Part shown: positions 17,238-26,828 of the stretch, in pieces
How the letters are laid out: each line of letters begins with the position of its first letter
Position numbering within the stretch: the stretch's first letter is position 1
Assembly (NCBI GenBank): GCA_002715965.1
Contig: PBAL01000074.1
Coordinates: 1-64,000, forward strand
Direction of reading: 5' to 3'
Origin: Verrucomicrobiales bacterium
Lineage (GTDB): Bacteria > Verrucomicrobiota > Verrucomicrobiia > Limisphaerales > JAYPXF01
DNA length: 64,000 nucleotides
Program-made: the position numbers and the translations under genes
The notes under the pieces: model-generated
Database searches by the model: none
The model's input: only the letters and a program-made list of their open reading frames with translations
Told to the model about the DNA's origin: nothing

Positions 17238-20200
17238 ATCCAAACCCTCGTAGTAGCCGACGTAAAGAGGCTCAAACATCGTTGTGTTTGGTCACGGCAT
17301 TCTTCTTCATCTATCTCACGTGTCCAATCCCGGCGGCTGAAACCATCTCCTTCAACCGCGACATCCGGCCGCTCCTCGCCGACCGATGCTTCAGCTGCCA
17401 CGGCCCCGACTCCGCTTCCCGCAAAGCCGGCCTCCGCCTCGACCGCGAACAGTCTGCCAAGGCCGCCAACGATGGCATGACACCAATCGTTCCCGGCAAT
17501 CCAGCCGCAAGCGCCATCATCCGGCGAATGACGCACAGCGATCGGGATGAATTGATGCCTCCTCCAGAATCCAAGATCTCAATGAGTGATGCGGAAATAG
17601 CGCTGCTTCGAACATGGATCGAACAAGGCGCTCAATGGGAACGACATTGGGCCTTCATCGCTCCGACAAAATCCGGGATAGCATCGAATAAGCCGGCCAA
17701 ATGGATCGATCATTTCATCCAAAGGCGACTGGAAAAAGAAGGACTCAATCCCTCCCCGCCCGCAAACCCGGCACATCTCCTTCGCCGAGTATCCTTTGAC
17801 CTGACCGGACTGCCGCCCACGCTCAAGGAACTCGACGCGTTCCTCTCCGACCCCAGTGATGCTGCATTTCGCGAGGCTGTCGATCGCCTGCTCGCTTCAT
17901 CCGCCTTTGGCGAACGCATGGCGCTTGAGTGGCTCGACGTTGCGCGCTACGGCGATACCGACGGTTTGTTCGAGGATCATCCACGCAGCATTTACCCGTG
18001 GCGTGATTGGGTGGTCAGAGCCTTCAACAACGACCTCTCTTATCGCGACTTCATCGCCTGGCAAATCGCCGGCGATCTTTTGCCCGACGCCACTGAGGAT
18101 CAAAAGCTGGCGACCGGATTTCTGCGCAACAACGTCACCTCCAATGAAGGTGGGATCATCGACGAGGACTACCGCATCAAATACGTCGTCGATCGCGTAA
18201 ACACGACGGCAACCGCCTTCCTCGGCCTGACCTTGGAATGCGCCCAATGTCACGATCACAAATACGATCCGATGAGTCAGCGTGAGTATTATGAGTTCTC
18301 CGGCTTTTTCAACAGCTTGAAGGGACGCGGTAACACCAAGGGTTCGACCGATCCGATCTTGAAATTGCAAACCCCAAAGAACAAAGCCCGCCTCGCCGCA
18401 ATCGCCAATGAACTGAAGAACCTCGCCAAGGCAGAAAGAGTGACCTCACCCAAGCTCCTCGCCAATCTGGATGAGTGGCGAACGACCTTGCATGAACCCG
18501 TTGATTGGAAACTCGCCCACAAGGCCCCAGTCCAAAAGAACACCGCAAAGTCCTATCCGGAATCCAAGACGAAAGCCCGGTTTGTCCGCTTGGAACTGCC
18601 TGCGGGCCAGGTTGGATTCATGACCATTTCAGAAGTGGAGATTCACTCCGGCGGTTCAAACATCGCCCGCAGCGGCAAGGCCACCCAATCCAGCGTCGGA
18701 TATCGCTCACCGGCCAACAAGGCGATCGATGGAAACAAAGACGGCCGCTTTGCCTCCTGCTCCTGCACCAACAACGAAAAGGACGCCTGGTGGGAGATCG
18801 ACCTGGGCGCCGAATTCCCCATCGATCACATCCTCGTCTTCAATCGCAACGATTGTTGCCCCGAGCGACTGGACAAGGTGTCCGTGAAAGTTCTTTCGGA
18901 CGATCGAACCGAACTCATCGCCTTCAACACCGGCGATGCGCCCTTCCGTTCTGCCTTCACAGTAAATACGCATGCACCTGCGCCCGTGGACAAAGCCCCA
19001 ACCCGGACTATCACTCTGACCAGTACGAATCAGATTGCCGCTCTTCAATTCAGCGCACCGAACGCTGGTTCGATCCGATCTCTGAAGCTGCAGATCATCG
19101 GCAAAGGCAGACCTCGCCCGGTAAAGCTGGCCAAAGACCCCAAGCTCGCCATCGCGCCGGATAAGCCCGCAATCGCCGGACTCGAATCCCCGTTGAAACT
19201 GGCGAAGGGAGAGAAGCTCCAGCTCACCGTGACCGGTTCGCTCTGCGACGTTTCGATCACCTCCGATCAAACCGCCACCTTGCGTGGCAACCTCTCCAGC
19301 GATCGCGACAAGCAACTGGATTACTATCGGACGATCTGGCCGGGCTTTGCTGATCTACGCAAGAAACGCGCTTCGCTGACAGAAGAACAGAAGAAGATTA
19401 CAGCGCAAGAGAAGATCACCATGATCGCCTCCGACAATGCAAAGATGCGCCCCACCTACATGCTCAATCGCGGCGAATACGACAATCGCGGTGAGGAAGT
19501 GAAACCTGGTGCACTCGGCAGCATCTTCCCCTACTCCAAGAATCTTCCGGCAAACCGACTCGGGCTCGCCAAATGGCTGACCGATCCGAAGAACCCCCTC
19601 ACCGCCCGCGTCGTGGTCAATCGCTACTGGCAGATGATCTTCGGCATCGGACTTGTGAAAACTTCCGAAGACTTCGGCACGCAGGGCGACCGTCCCAGCC
19701 ATCCTGAGCTGCTGGACACCCTCACCGTTGACTTCGTCGAATCAGGTTGGGACGTGAAACGACTGCTGCGCAACATTGTCACCTCCCAGACCTATCGCCA
19801 ATCCAGCCGGCGCTCACCCGGCCTCGCCAAACGCGATCCTGAAAACCGATTCCTCGCCCGTGGTTCCCGCCGTCGTCTCAAAGCCGAATTTCTTCGTGAT
19901 CACGCGCTCTCAACCAGCGGCCTGCTGGTTCGCAAGATCGGCGGCCCCGGCGTCAACCCTTACCAACCTGCAGTCCTCTTTGGAAGAAACGCCATTGGCT
20001 CATCAGGCGCCAAATTCACCCAGGGCAGGGGAGACGATCTTTACCGCCGAAGCCTGTACACCTATTGGAAACGCCAGATCCCGGCCGCGAACATTCGCAT
20101 CCTTGGAGCCGACGGCCGCACCACCTGCCGCACCCGACGCGAAGTCACCAACACGCCCCTCCAGGCGTTCGTGATGCTGAACGATCCGCAATTCGTGGAA

Positions 20201-20503
20201 GCCGCGAGAATGCTGGGACAACGCGCCATGAAGAAAGGAGGCTCATCTGCACGTGATCGAATCAGCCACGCTTTCCGACTCGCCACTTCACGACACATCA
20301 ATGAGCGTGAACTGAAAATCCTGCTGGCAGAATTCGAAGACCGACTGTACGAGTTCAAAACCAATGCAGAGGTTGCAAAGCAATATCTCAACGGTGGAGG
20401 CGAAAAACCGATTGACCCATCACTTGCCCCAGCGGAAGCCGCTTCCTACGCGGCAATCGCGTCGCTGATACTCAATCTCGACGAGTCGCTCTCCAGCAAT
20501 TGA
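17234..20503 (+). CDS. PSD1-type heme protein with embedded discoidin domain
   Basis: This 1089-residue exported protein contains, in order, a signal peptide (~15-35), a PSCyt1 heme c domain with CFSCH (residues ~40-125), DUF1549 (~155-365, including a second CAQCH motif), an F5/8 type C (discoidin-like) galactose-binding domain at ~447-575 (ARFVRLELPAG ... AIDGNKDGRF ... WWEIDLGAEF), and DUF1553 (~755-1050, LTARVVVNRYWQMIFG). The discoidin domain replaces what is usually a spacer, so this copy probably binds a carbohydrate. It overlaps the DUF1501 gene by 4 bp. The function is probably surface electron transfer linked to polymer binding; this is inferred from domains and context. Confidence 0.92.
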   Translation: MNPNPRSSRRKEAQTSLCLVTAFFFIYLTCPIPAAETISFNRDIRPLLADRCFSCHGPDSASRKAGLRLDREQSAKAANDGMTPIVPGNPAASAIIRRMTHSDRDELMPPPESKISMSDAEIALLRTWIEQGAQWERHWAFIAPTKSGIASNKPAKWIDHFIQRRLEKEGLNPSPPANPAHLLRRVSFDLTGLPPTLKELDAFLSDPSDAAFREAVDRLLASSAFGERMALEWLDVARYGDTDGLFEDHPRSIYPWRDWVVRAFNNDLSYRDFIAWQIAGDLLPDATEDQKLATGFLRNNVTSNEGGIIDEDYRIKYVVDRVNTTATAFLGLTLECAQCHDHKYDPMSQREYYEFSGFFNSLKGRGNTKGSTDPILKLQTPKNKARLAAIANELKNLAKAERVTSPKLLANLDEWRTTLHEPVDWKLAHKAPVQKNTAKSYPESKTKARFVRLELPAGQVGFMTISEVEIHSGGSNIARSGKATQSSVGYRSPANKAIDGNKDGRFASCSCTNNEKDAWWEIDLGAEFPIDHILVFNRNDCCPERLDKVSVKVLSDDRTELIAFNTGDAPFRSAFTVNTHAPAPVDKAPTRTITLTSTNQIAALQFSAPNAGSIRSLKLQIIGKGRPRPVKLAKDPKLAIAPDKPAIAGLESPLKLAKGEKLQLTVTGSLCDVSITSDQTATLRGNLSSDRDKQLDYYRTIWPGFADLRKKRASLTEEQKKITAQEKITMIASDNAKMRPTYMLNRGEYDNRGEEVKPGALGSIFPYSKNLPANRLGLAKWLTDPKNPLTARVVVNRYWQMIFGIGLVKTSEDFGTQGDRPSHPELLDTLTVDFVESGWDVKRLLRNIVTSQTYRQSSRRSPGLAKRDPENRFLARGSRRRLKAEFLRDHALSTSGLLVRKIGGPGVNPYQPAVLFGRNAIGSSGAKFTQGRGDDLYRRSLYTYWKRQIPAANIRILGADGRTTCRTRREVTNTPLQAFVMLNDPQFVEAARMLGQRAMKKGGSSARDRISHAFRLATSRHINERELKILLAEFEDRLYEFKTNAEVAKQYLNGGGEKPIDPSLAPAEAASYAAIASLILNLDESLSSN

Positions 20504-20594
20504 ACGAGCTGAACGATCTGCCGGCTCTCTCCATAAGCGTCGATTAGCGCTCATTAGCGGTGTTCCAATCCACCGGTTCTTGTATGCTCCCGGC

Positions 20595-21206
20595 ATGGGA
20601 TTACTGCGATCCATCTTTGGTCCGTCCCAAGGCGAGATCTGGTGACAAATCGCATCCGACATCGGCGGGGAGTATATCGACACGGGATTCTGGTCCCCAA
20701 ACGAGCTGCGCTACCGCCATAGGGAATGGGAACTCCTGCTCGACACCTACACGGTGAACAACGGCCATTCTTCGACTACCTACACGCGGATGCGCGCGCC
20801 CTTCATCAACAAGGACGGTCTGTATTTCAAGATCTACCGGGAGAGCATGTTCTCAGGAATGGGACGTTTCTTTGGCATGCAGAACCTGGAGATTGGCGAC
20901 CCGTATTTCGATGATGCGTTCGTCATCAAAGGGAACGACGCGCACAAACTCAAACAGATGTTGGCAGATCCCGAATTGAAATCGTTGTTCGATCAGCAAC
21001 GTTCGATCTGTCTGGAAGTGAAGGACGATGAGGGTTGGTTTGGAGGGAACTTTCCACAAGGGGTGGATGAACTTTATTTCTCAAGGGTGGGCGTCATGAA
21101 GGATGTCCACGAGCTCAAGGCGCTCTTCAAACTGTTCTGCGCCGTGCCCGATCGTCTCGTGCGGATCGATTCCGCGTATGAGAATGATCCGAATGTGACG
21201 CTGTAG
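20595..21206 (+). pseudogene. Conserved hypothetical gene with in-frame TGA at codon 17
   Basis: Translation from the ATG at 20595 gives MGLLRSIFGPSQGEIW, then TGA (20643-20645), then continues in the same frame without further stops to 21206 (QIASDIGGEYIDTGFW ... ). The total would be 203 residues. The downstream part looks fully coding. CGA (Arg) to TGA is the simplest explanation. If translation restarts, the first ATG after the stop is at 20754, giving a 150-residue product lacking the first quarter. I recognise no domain: it is a soluble protein, with a YFKIYRESMFSGMGRFFG stretch. Either a nonsense-mutated gene or a base-call error. Confidence 0.65.
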
Positions 21207-21276
21207 CACGGCGAATGCTATTCGTTCAGATCCCGTCGGAATCCACGGGACACAGTCGGTTATGAAAGGTGAGGCA

Positions 21277-22077
21277 TCAACGTAGTTGATCGCGCAACCA
21301 TTTCGGACGATCCGTCGTGATTCCATCAACGCCATTCTGGATCAGTTGACGGGCCAGTTTCGCATCGTTGATTGTGTAGACGTAGAATCGCAACCCGCCA
21401 GCGTGAATCGCTGTGCCCGCATCTGATTCGTTCAACTTTCTTCCATCAACATCCAGACCGTCCAGACCCGCGATCTTTGCCTTTCGAATGAGCGTCTTTA
21501 TCTTCGGCGTCATCGACGTCCCCTTCGGCTTGAAACCGCTGAGGAACGACACTTCATGCCTGGGCAAGGCCTTTTTTGTCTCCACGCACGCTTCCAGGTT
21601 GAAGCTGATGATCGCGATTTGTTCGGCCCGTGTGCCCGATGCTTTCACTACCCGCTTCAAGGCCGGCACGATCTCCGGGCCGGTCTTCAGTTCGACGAAC
21701 ATCCGCTTGCCGTCCGGGATGGTTGCCAACACCTCGGCCAAACTGGGGATGCTCTCGCCCTTCCACTTGTCCGCCTTCCAGGTTCCCACATCCAGGCGCC
21801 GGAGTTGGGCATAGGTCTGGTCCTTCACTTTTCGATCCACTCCGGCGACGCGCTTGGTGTCCTTGTCGTGGATGACGACGATCCGGCCGTCCTTGGAGAG
21901 CATTACATCGACCTCGACCGCATCCGCGCCTTGCTTCCACCCGAGCTTCACGGAGGCCATGGTGTTCTCCGGCGCATCATGCGAAGCGCCTCGATGGGCG
22001 ATGATTTCCACGGGCGCAGCATAGGCGGGCGCGACAAGTGAGATCAGCAAAAAGAGAAGATTAAGTTTTTTTAACAT
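21277..22077 (-). CDS. Secreted glycerophosphodiester phosphodiesterase
   Basis: This encodes a GDPD-family enzyme of about 266 residues that hydrolyses glycerophosphodiesters to glycerol-3-phosphate and an alcohol. The signal peptide MLKKLNLLFLLISLVAPAYA is followed directly by IIAHRGASHDAPENT, which carries the family's HRG and E.NT motifs. DAVEVDVMLSKDG and VVIHD provide further metal and catalytic residues. The frame is open to 22134, but the ATG at 22077 begins the signal peptide and was chosen. It is monocistronic between the broken hypothetical gene and divergent xylA. Its role is probably phosphate or glycerol scavenging in the periplasm. Confidence 0.92.
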   Translation of the reverse strand: MLKKLNLLFLLISLVAPAYAAPVEIIAHRGASHDAPENTMASVKLGWKQGADAVEVDVMLSKDGRIVVIHDKDTKRVAGVDRKVKDQTYAQLRRLDVGTWKADKWKGESIPSLAEVLATIPDGKRMFVELKTGPEIVPALKRVVKASGTRAEQIAIISFNLEACVETKKALPRHEVSFLSGFKPKGTSMTPKIKTLIRKAKIAGLDGLDVDGRKLNESDAGTAIHAGGLRFYVYTINDAKLARQLIQNGVDGITTDRPKWLRDQLR

Positions 22078-22184
22078 GCTGCGAAACACAGAAGGCGAGA
22101 TTCGGTCAGTCACGCGAGCAATCAAGAATTTCATTGGCTGAACTTAAGCGAGCGACTAGAAACCCCGCTTTAATCTAACCGAAC

Positions 22185-23510
22185 ATGGCGAAAGCAACCA
22201 AAGCAGCGTTTCCTCAGGTCAAGAAACCGATCCAGTACGAAGGTCCGGATTCGAAGAATCCCCTCGCGTTCAAGCACTACAACGCCGAGGAGGTTATCGA
22301 AGGAAAGACCATGAAAGACCACCTACGTTTTTCGGTGGTTTACTGGCACACGTTCCGCAATCCGCTTTCGGATCCCTTCGGCGTCGGCACGGCCATTCGT
22401 CCTTGGGATGATGGCACTGACTCCGTGAAGAACGCCCAGAATCGCGTGCGGGTCGCGTTCGAGTTCATGGAGAAGCTCGGCAATCCCTACTACGCCTTTC
22501 ATGACCGCGATGTTGCGCCTGAAGGCAAGACACTTGCGCAGAGCAACAAGAACCTCGACGCCGTTGCCAAGGTGCTCAAGGAAGAGCAACAGCGCACGGG
22601 TATCAAACTCCTTTGGGGCACCTCATGCCTCTTCGCCAATCCCCGCTACATGCATGGCGCCGCGACCAGCTGCAATGCCGATGCATTTGCCTACGCGGCC
22701 GCGCAGGTAAAGAAGTGCATGGAGGTGACAAAGGCCCTTGGTGGCGGAGGATTCACGTTCTGGGGCGGACGAGAAGGTTATTCCACGCTCTGGAATACCG
22801 ACATCGGTCGCGAACTCGATCATCTCGGTCTGTTCCTTTCGATGGCCGCAGATTACAAGAAGAAGATCGGCTTCAAGGGGCAGTTCTACATCGAGCCAAA
22901 ACCGAAGGAACCCACCAAGCATCAGTATGATTCCGATGCGGCTGCCTGCCTGAATTTTCTACGCGCCTACGGATTGAAGAAGGACTTCAAGCTGAACCTG
23001 GAAACGAATCATGCCACGCTCGCCGGTCACACCATGCAGCATGAAATGGAAGTCGCAGGCGCAGCGGATGCCCTCGGTTCCATTGATGCCAACACGGGTG
23101 ACGAACTGCTGGGCTGGGACACAGATCAGTTTCCGACCAGCGTCTACCTCACAGCCCAGTGCATGCTCTCGCTGTTGAAGTATGGCGGATTCAAGACCGG
23201 CGGGGGGAACTTCGACGCCAAGGTTCGTCGCGAAAGCTTTGAACCTGTCGATCTCTTCCACGCGCACATTGGCGGCATGGACGCCTTCGCCCGTGGCCTC
23301 AAGATTGCGGCAGCCATCCGCAAGGACGGACGCCTCGCCGAGTTCGTGAAGAACCGCTACAGCTCCTGGGACAGCGGCATTGGCGCGAAGATCGAAGCCA
23401 AGAAGGTCGGCTTCAGCCAGCTTGAGAAATACGCGCTCACCAGCAAGGAGCCGAAGAACGTGAGTGGCCGTCAGGAATTCCTTGAGAACCTGATCAACGA
23501 ATTCATCTGA
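22185..23510 (+). CDS. xylA: Xylose isomerase
   Basis: This 441-residue xylose isomerase interconverts D-xylose and D-xylulose in the cytoplasm, using divalent metals. Visible family signatures are [15 protein letters not shown] with the metal-binding region, the segment [17 protein letters not shown], and the C-terminal [13 protein letters not shown]. Length fits the longer (class II, ~440 residue) type. The ATG at 22185 lies about 100 bp from the divergent GDPD gene start. No xylulokinase or xylose transporter is adjacent, so this gene stands alone here. It ends in a clear intrinsic terminator at 23532-23558. Confidence 0.96.
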   Translation: MAKATKAAFPQVKKPIQYEGPDSKNPLAFKHYNAEEVIEGKTMKDHLRFSVVYWHTFRNPLSDPFGVGTAIRPWDDGTDSVKNAQNRVRVAFEFMEKLGNPYYAFHDRDVAPEGKTLAQSNKNLDAVAKVLKEEQQRTGIKLLWGTSCLFANPRYMHGAATSCNADAFAYAAAQVKKCMEVTKALGGGGFTFWGGREGYSTLWNTDIGRELDHLGLFLSMAADYKKKIGFKGQFYIEPKPKEPTKHQYDSDAAACLNFLRAYGLKKDFKLNLETNHATLAGHTMQHEMEVAGAADALGSIDANTGDELLGWDTDQFPTSVYLTAQCMLSLLKYGGFKTGGGNFDAKVRRESFEPVDLFHAHIGGMDAFARGLKIAAAIRKDGRLAEFVKNRYSSWDSGIGAKIEAKKVGFSQLEKYALTSKEPKNVSGRQEFLENLINEFI

Positions 23511-23531
23511 ACGCGCTGAAGAGCAATTCAG

Positions 23532-23558
23532 AAGGCGGTCTATCGGGCCGCCTTTTTT
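23532..23558 (+). terminator. Intrinsic terminator of xylA
   Basis: A 9-bp stem (AAGGCGGTC with GGCCGCCTT, one G-U pair) encloses the loop TATCG and is followed by a run of T. It begins 21 bp after the xylA stop and ends just before the convergent carboxypeptidase gene. The T-run is only on the plus-strand side, so it mainly serves xylA. Confidence 0.85.
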
Positions 23559-23562
23559 GTTG

Positions 23563-24765
23563 CTACGGCTGTTCTGTCAGCAGGAACTTTTCAATCGCTT
23601 CTCCCAGCGCGGCCCCGTAGTCCAGGTATCCCTGCTGCGTACTGTTGGGCGTGTTCCACGATGTTTCCAAGGTCAGGGCGACAACGTGGTCCGCAGTGTT
23701 CTGCGCGACCCAGTTCTTGCTGATCGCCCGCCACAGCGGGTGGTAACCTGGTCCGCTGATTCGCAGGCGCTCCGAAAAACCGAGTGGTTGTTTTCCAAGA
23801 AACGACAGGCAGGTCTTGTGAAACCTCGTTTGCGCTGCCGTTCGTTTCGCAGGCAGATGTGTCTTTGGAGGCGCGTAAAAGAACGGTTTGCTGTCGCGAG
23901 GCGCGGGGTTGTGGAGATCGATGAAGAGGTCGAGTTCCTGGCCGGCGTCCATTTGCTTGATCAACTTTTGCGCGGCAGCAACTGAGGCGTAGATCGGTTT
24001 GTCGGACCAGTCGCGATTGTGATCGTGGGGAATCTGATTCTTGCCGCCCGCGCCGATCTCGACGTTGTCCACGTCCATGATAGGCACGACATAGATCTGT
24101 GCCTGCGTCCGCAATCGGACTGCTGCTGCATTCGTGGAACTGAGCCATTCCAGCAATCCCCGGCAAACCCAGCTGGACCCGCTCTCCCAGGCGTGTTGTC
24201 GCGCTTCGATCCACACACCAGGACGACGCGAAAGGTTCTTCCGAACGCTTGTCCAGCGAAGCGCCGGCACGGAACGCCCCTCCCGTGTCTTGCACAATTC
24301 GAACGCGTTTGCTCCGACTTTCGCCTCAGCGATCTGCTTAACCAATTCCTGAGCATGTGACAGCTGTAAAGGCGGTCCCCACGCATACCATACGGTTGAG
24401 CGTTTCGGTCGATGTTGGTAAACGACGTCTGCACCGGAGGTTTTTCCCGCATCCGTGTGCGACCAGTTCACACCGTCGTAGCTGAACATCGCGCGGGTCG
24501 GGCGGCCAAAGCTGCTGGGCGAATGCAACTGCAAGGTCACTTTGTTTCGCAGGTTCACACCCTCCAGTTTGAAACACCACCAGCAGGCCCAGCCACGGTT
24601 CTGGTGATTGGCAGGTTGGAACGAGATTTTCTGAGTGTCCGGATCGATGCCCGTCAGATGCATTGCTCCACCTGGAAAATTGGTGACGACACTGATCGCG
24701 TCAGATCTTGTCGGCTGAATCAGGAGTCCGAAGAAAAGGACGCAGAGAAAAACAAGCGAGCGCAT
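23563..24765 (-). CDS. M14 family zinc carboxypeptidase, cytosolic-CP-like layout, exported
   Basis: This 400-residue protein begins with a signal peptide (LVFLCVLFFGLLIQPTRS). An N-terminal beta-sandwich like that of cytosolic carboxypeptidases comes next (WACWWCFKLEGV, then MFSYDGVNWSHTD), followed by a peptidase M14 domain. Candidate zinc ligands are His and Glu in EARQHAWESGSSW and a later His in LFIDLHNPAP; NRDW is also present. It is convergent with xylA. The start at 24765 lies in the GCATGC palindrome where a plus-strand ATG also occurs. Predicted to remove C-terminal residues from exported peptides; substrate unknown. Confidence 0.85.
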   Translation of the reverse strand: MRSLVFLCVLFFGLLIQPTRSDAISVVTNFPGGAMHLTGIDPDTQKISFQPANHQNRGWACWWCFKLEGVNLRNKVTLQLHSPSSFGRPTRAMFSYDGVNWSHTDAGKTSGADVVYQHRPKRSTVWYAWGPPLQLSHAQELVKQIAEAKVGANAFELCKTREGRSVPALRWTSVRKNLSRRPGVWIEARQHAWESGSSWVCRGLLEWLSSTNAAAVRLRTQAQIYVVPIMDVDNVEIGAGGKNQIPHDHNRDWSDKPIYASVAAAQKLIKQMDAGQELDLFIDLHNPAPRDSKPFFYAPPKTHLPAKRTAAQTRFHKTCLSFLGKQPLGFSERLRISGPGYHPLWRAISKNWVAQNTADHVVALTLETSWNTPNSTQQGYLDYGAALGEAIEKFLLTEQP

Positions 24766-24874
24766 GCGAGAGGTTAAACGAATTAATCCGGATTGTCGAC
24801 GCGGTGGAGTGCGTATCGGCGCATCTCAGGCGAATAGTCGTGTCACGCATAAGAATCACCGTTACGCTTTCGAC

Positions 24875-25408
24875 GTGATCGTTGCACGGGACATCAAGAA
24901 CCTCGCCTTGGTTGGTTTCATGGGTGTGGGCAAGTCCTCGGTGGGACGTCAATTGGCCCAGGATCTTGAATTCGAATTTGTGGACACCGACGAAATGATC
25001 GAGCTGGAAACCGGGATGAAGATTCCTGAGATCTTCGCCGGCGCCGGTGAGGACGCGTTTCGAAAACTGGAAGCGAAGCTCGTTGCCGATTCCCGTGCGT
25101 GGTCGAACAAGGTCATCGCAACGGGCGGAGGATTGGCAGCACACGGAAACAACCTTGAGGTGCTCAAGGAAGGTTCATTTGTTGCGTGCCTTTGGGCATC
25201 ACCGGAAACCATTCACGACCGAACGAAACATCAGACCCACCGCCCGCTGCTTCGCGCGGACGATCCTCTCGGCAAGATTCGGGCCCTGCTTGAATCTCGC
25301 GAATCTTTCTACAAGCAGGCCGACGTGCTAGTGAGTACAGAACAGCGATCTGTCCGCGAGATCGCTGGCAACATCGCACATCAGTTCCGCGAAACGCAGC
25401 GGGTTTGA
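24875..25408 (+). CDS. aroK: Shikimate kinase
   Basis: This encodes shikimate kinase, which phosphorylates shikimate with ATP in aromatic amino-acid synthesis. It shows the Walker A motif GFMGVGKSSVG, the shikimate-binding DTDEMIE and FRKLE, and GGGLA. The frame is open from an ATG at 24764, but that ATG sits in the same palindrome as the divergent peptidase start and adds 37 residues outside the family. The GTG at 24875 puts the protein at ~177 residues, the usual length, so I prefer it; no strong ribosome binding site decides the point. queG follows 21 bp after the stop, so they are probably co-transcribed. Confidence 0.9.
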   Translation: MIVARDIKNLALVGFMGVGKSSVGRQLAQDLEFEFVDTDEMIELETGMKIPEIFAGAGEDAFRKLEAKLVADSRAWSNKVIATGGGLAAHGNNLEVLKEGSFVACLWASPETIHDRTKHQTHRPLLRADDPLGKIRALLESRESFYKQADVLVSTEQRSVREIAGNIAHQFRETQRV

Positions 25409-25429
25409 ACCGCTTTTCAACTTCCGCCC

Positions 25430-26461
25430 GTGAAGGAATCGATTCGGCAAAAGGCAGTGGACCTGGGTTTCGATGCCTGCCGCTTCACCAGCGCCCAACG
25501 CCCCGATCACTCGTCAGAATTCGAAAACTGGCTAAAGGAAGAGCGACATGGCGAGCTGGGCTGGCTCGAACGAAATGCCCACAAGCGAACGAATCCCCAG
25601 CAGGTTGTTCCCGGTGCGAAATCCATCATCTGCCTGGCAAGCGTCTATTCGGGCGACAAAGAGCGCACCGACACCGAACCATCGGCGGGCACGATCGCCA
25701 GATACGCCCGCTTCGACGACTACCACGAGGTGCTCAAACAACCGCTGCGGGAGCTCAATTCTTTCGTAAACGAATTGCAGGGCGAAGAGCCGCGTTCGAA
25801 GAAATCTCTGTGGTATGTCGACACCGGTCCGATCCTGGAACGTGATTTTGCACAACGTTCCGGTCTCGGCTTTATCGGCAAACACACCAATCTCATCTCC
25901 CGCAATCTTGGAAACTGGATTTTCCTCAGCGAAATCATCACCACGCTGCAACTTGAGCCGGACGCTCCTGAGAAGAACCACTGCGGGAATTGCACGGATT
26001 GCATCGACGCCTGCCCGACAGACGCCATCACCGCACCGTTTCAACTCGACGCGCGGAGATGCATCTCCTACCTCACGATCGAGTTGAAGGGTTCGATCCC
26101 CGAGGAGTTTCGTCCGGCGATCGGCAATCGGATTTACGGTTGTGACGACTGTCTTGAAGTGTGTCCCTGGAACCGTTTTGCAAAGGATGCCAGCTTGATG
26201 AACCCGTTTCGCAGGGAAGATCTGAAGACGCCCGATCTGGTGGAATTGCTGTCACTATCAGAAGAAGAATTCCGGCAACGATTTCGCGGCACGCCGATGT
26301 TTCGCACGAAACGCCGTGGGGTTCTTCGCAATGTTTGCATTGCCCTTGGAAATTCCGGAAACCAGGACACGCTCCCTGTGTTGGAAAAAGCGCGACAAGA
26401 TCCCGAACCGTTGATCGCCGAACATGCCGACTGGGCAATCCGGAATATCGAAAAGGGTTGA
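25430..26461 (+). CDS. queG: Epoxyqueuosine reductase
   Basis: This 343-residue QueG catalyses the last step of queuosine synthesis in tRNA, reducing epoxyqueuosine with cobalamin and two 4Fe-4S clusters. Ferredoxin-type cysteine motifs are visible: CGNCTDCIDACPTDA and CDDCLEVCPWNRF. The catalytic-domain segment YVDTGPILERDFAQRSGLGF is typical. A C-terminal HEAT-like tail (VCIALGNSGNQDTLPVLEKA) is also usual. The start is GTG at 25430, 21 bp after aroK. No other queuosine gene is in the window. Confidence 0.95.
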   Translation: MKESIRQKAVDLGFDACRFTSAQRPDHSSEFENWLKEERHGELGWLERNAHKRTNPQQVVPGAKSIICLASVYSGDKERTDTEPSAGTIARYARFDDYHEVLKQPLRELNSFVNELQGEEPRSKKSLWYVDTGPILERDFAQRSGLGFIGKHTNLISRNLGNWIFLSEIITTLQLEPDAPEKNHCGNCTDCIDACPTDAITAPFQLDARRCISYLTIELKGSIPEEFRPAIGNRIYGCDDCLEVCPWNRFAKDASLMNPFRREDLKTPDLVELLSLSEEEFRQRFRGTPMFRTKRRGVLRNVCIALGNSGNQDTLPVLEKARQDPEPLIAEHADWAIRNIEKG

Positions 26462-26498
26462 TCGCTTCAGAATCCGAACCAGACTTGCCTCACCAACC

Positions 26499-26828
26499 AT
26501 GAGCCCCGCGATCCCGCTGATCCGCTTCTATCAACGATTCATCTCACCACACAAAGGATTCAGTTGTGCGTATCGAATTCACACCGGTGAGGATTCCTGT
26601 TCCCATGCGGTGAAGAAAATCATCGAGGAGAAAGGATTGTTCGCCGGCCTTCCCGATATCCGTCGCCGCTTTCACGAATGTCGAATTGCTGGCAGGGAAA
26701 TAAGACTCTCACTAGAGAACGCGGGCAACGAAGGAGGAGACAGCAAGGGAGGAAACAAAGAAGGTCCTTTCGGGAAGGGGGATTGTCTGGCCGTGCCTTG
26801 TGATTGTGCGGCCGGTTGTATTCCCTGA
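26499..26828 (+). CDS. yidD: YidD-family membrane protein insertion factor, extended C-terminus
   Basis: The first ~65 residues from the ATG at 26499 are the YidD domain (IRFYQRFISPHKGFSCAYR, then CSHAVKKII and the hallmark Cys pattern). YidD is a small inner-membrane-associated protein thought to aid YidC-dependent insertion. The last ~35 residues are Gly-, Lys- and Cys-rich (CDCAAGCIP end), also seen in some YidD proteins. The usual genomic context (rpmH, rnpA, yidC) is absent; here it lies 38 bp after queG. The frame is open upstream to 26424 but the family begins at 26499. Confidence 0.88.
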   Translation: MSPAIPLIRFYQRFISPHKGFSCAYRIHTGEDSCSHAVKKIIEEKGLFAGLPDIRRRFHECRIAGREIRLSLENAGNEGGDSKGGNKEGPFGKGDCLAVPCDCAAGCIP

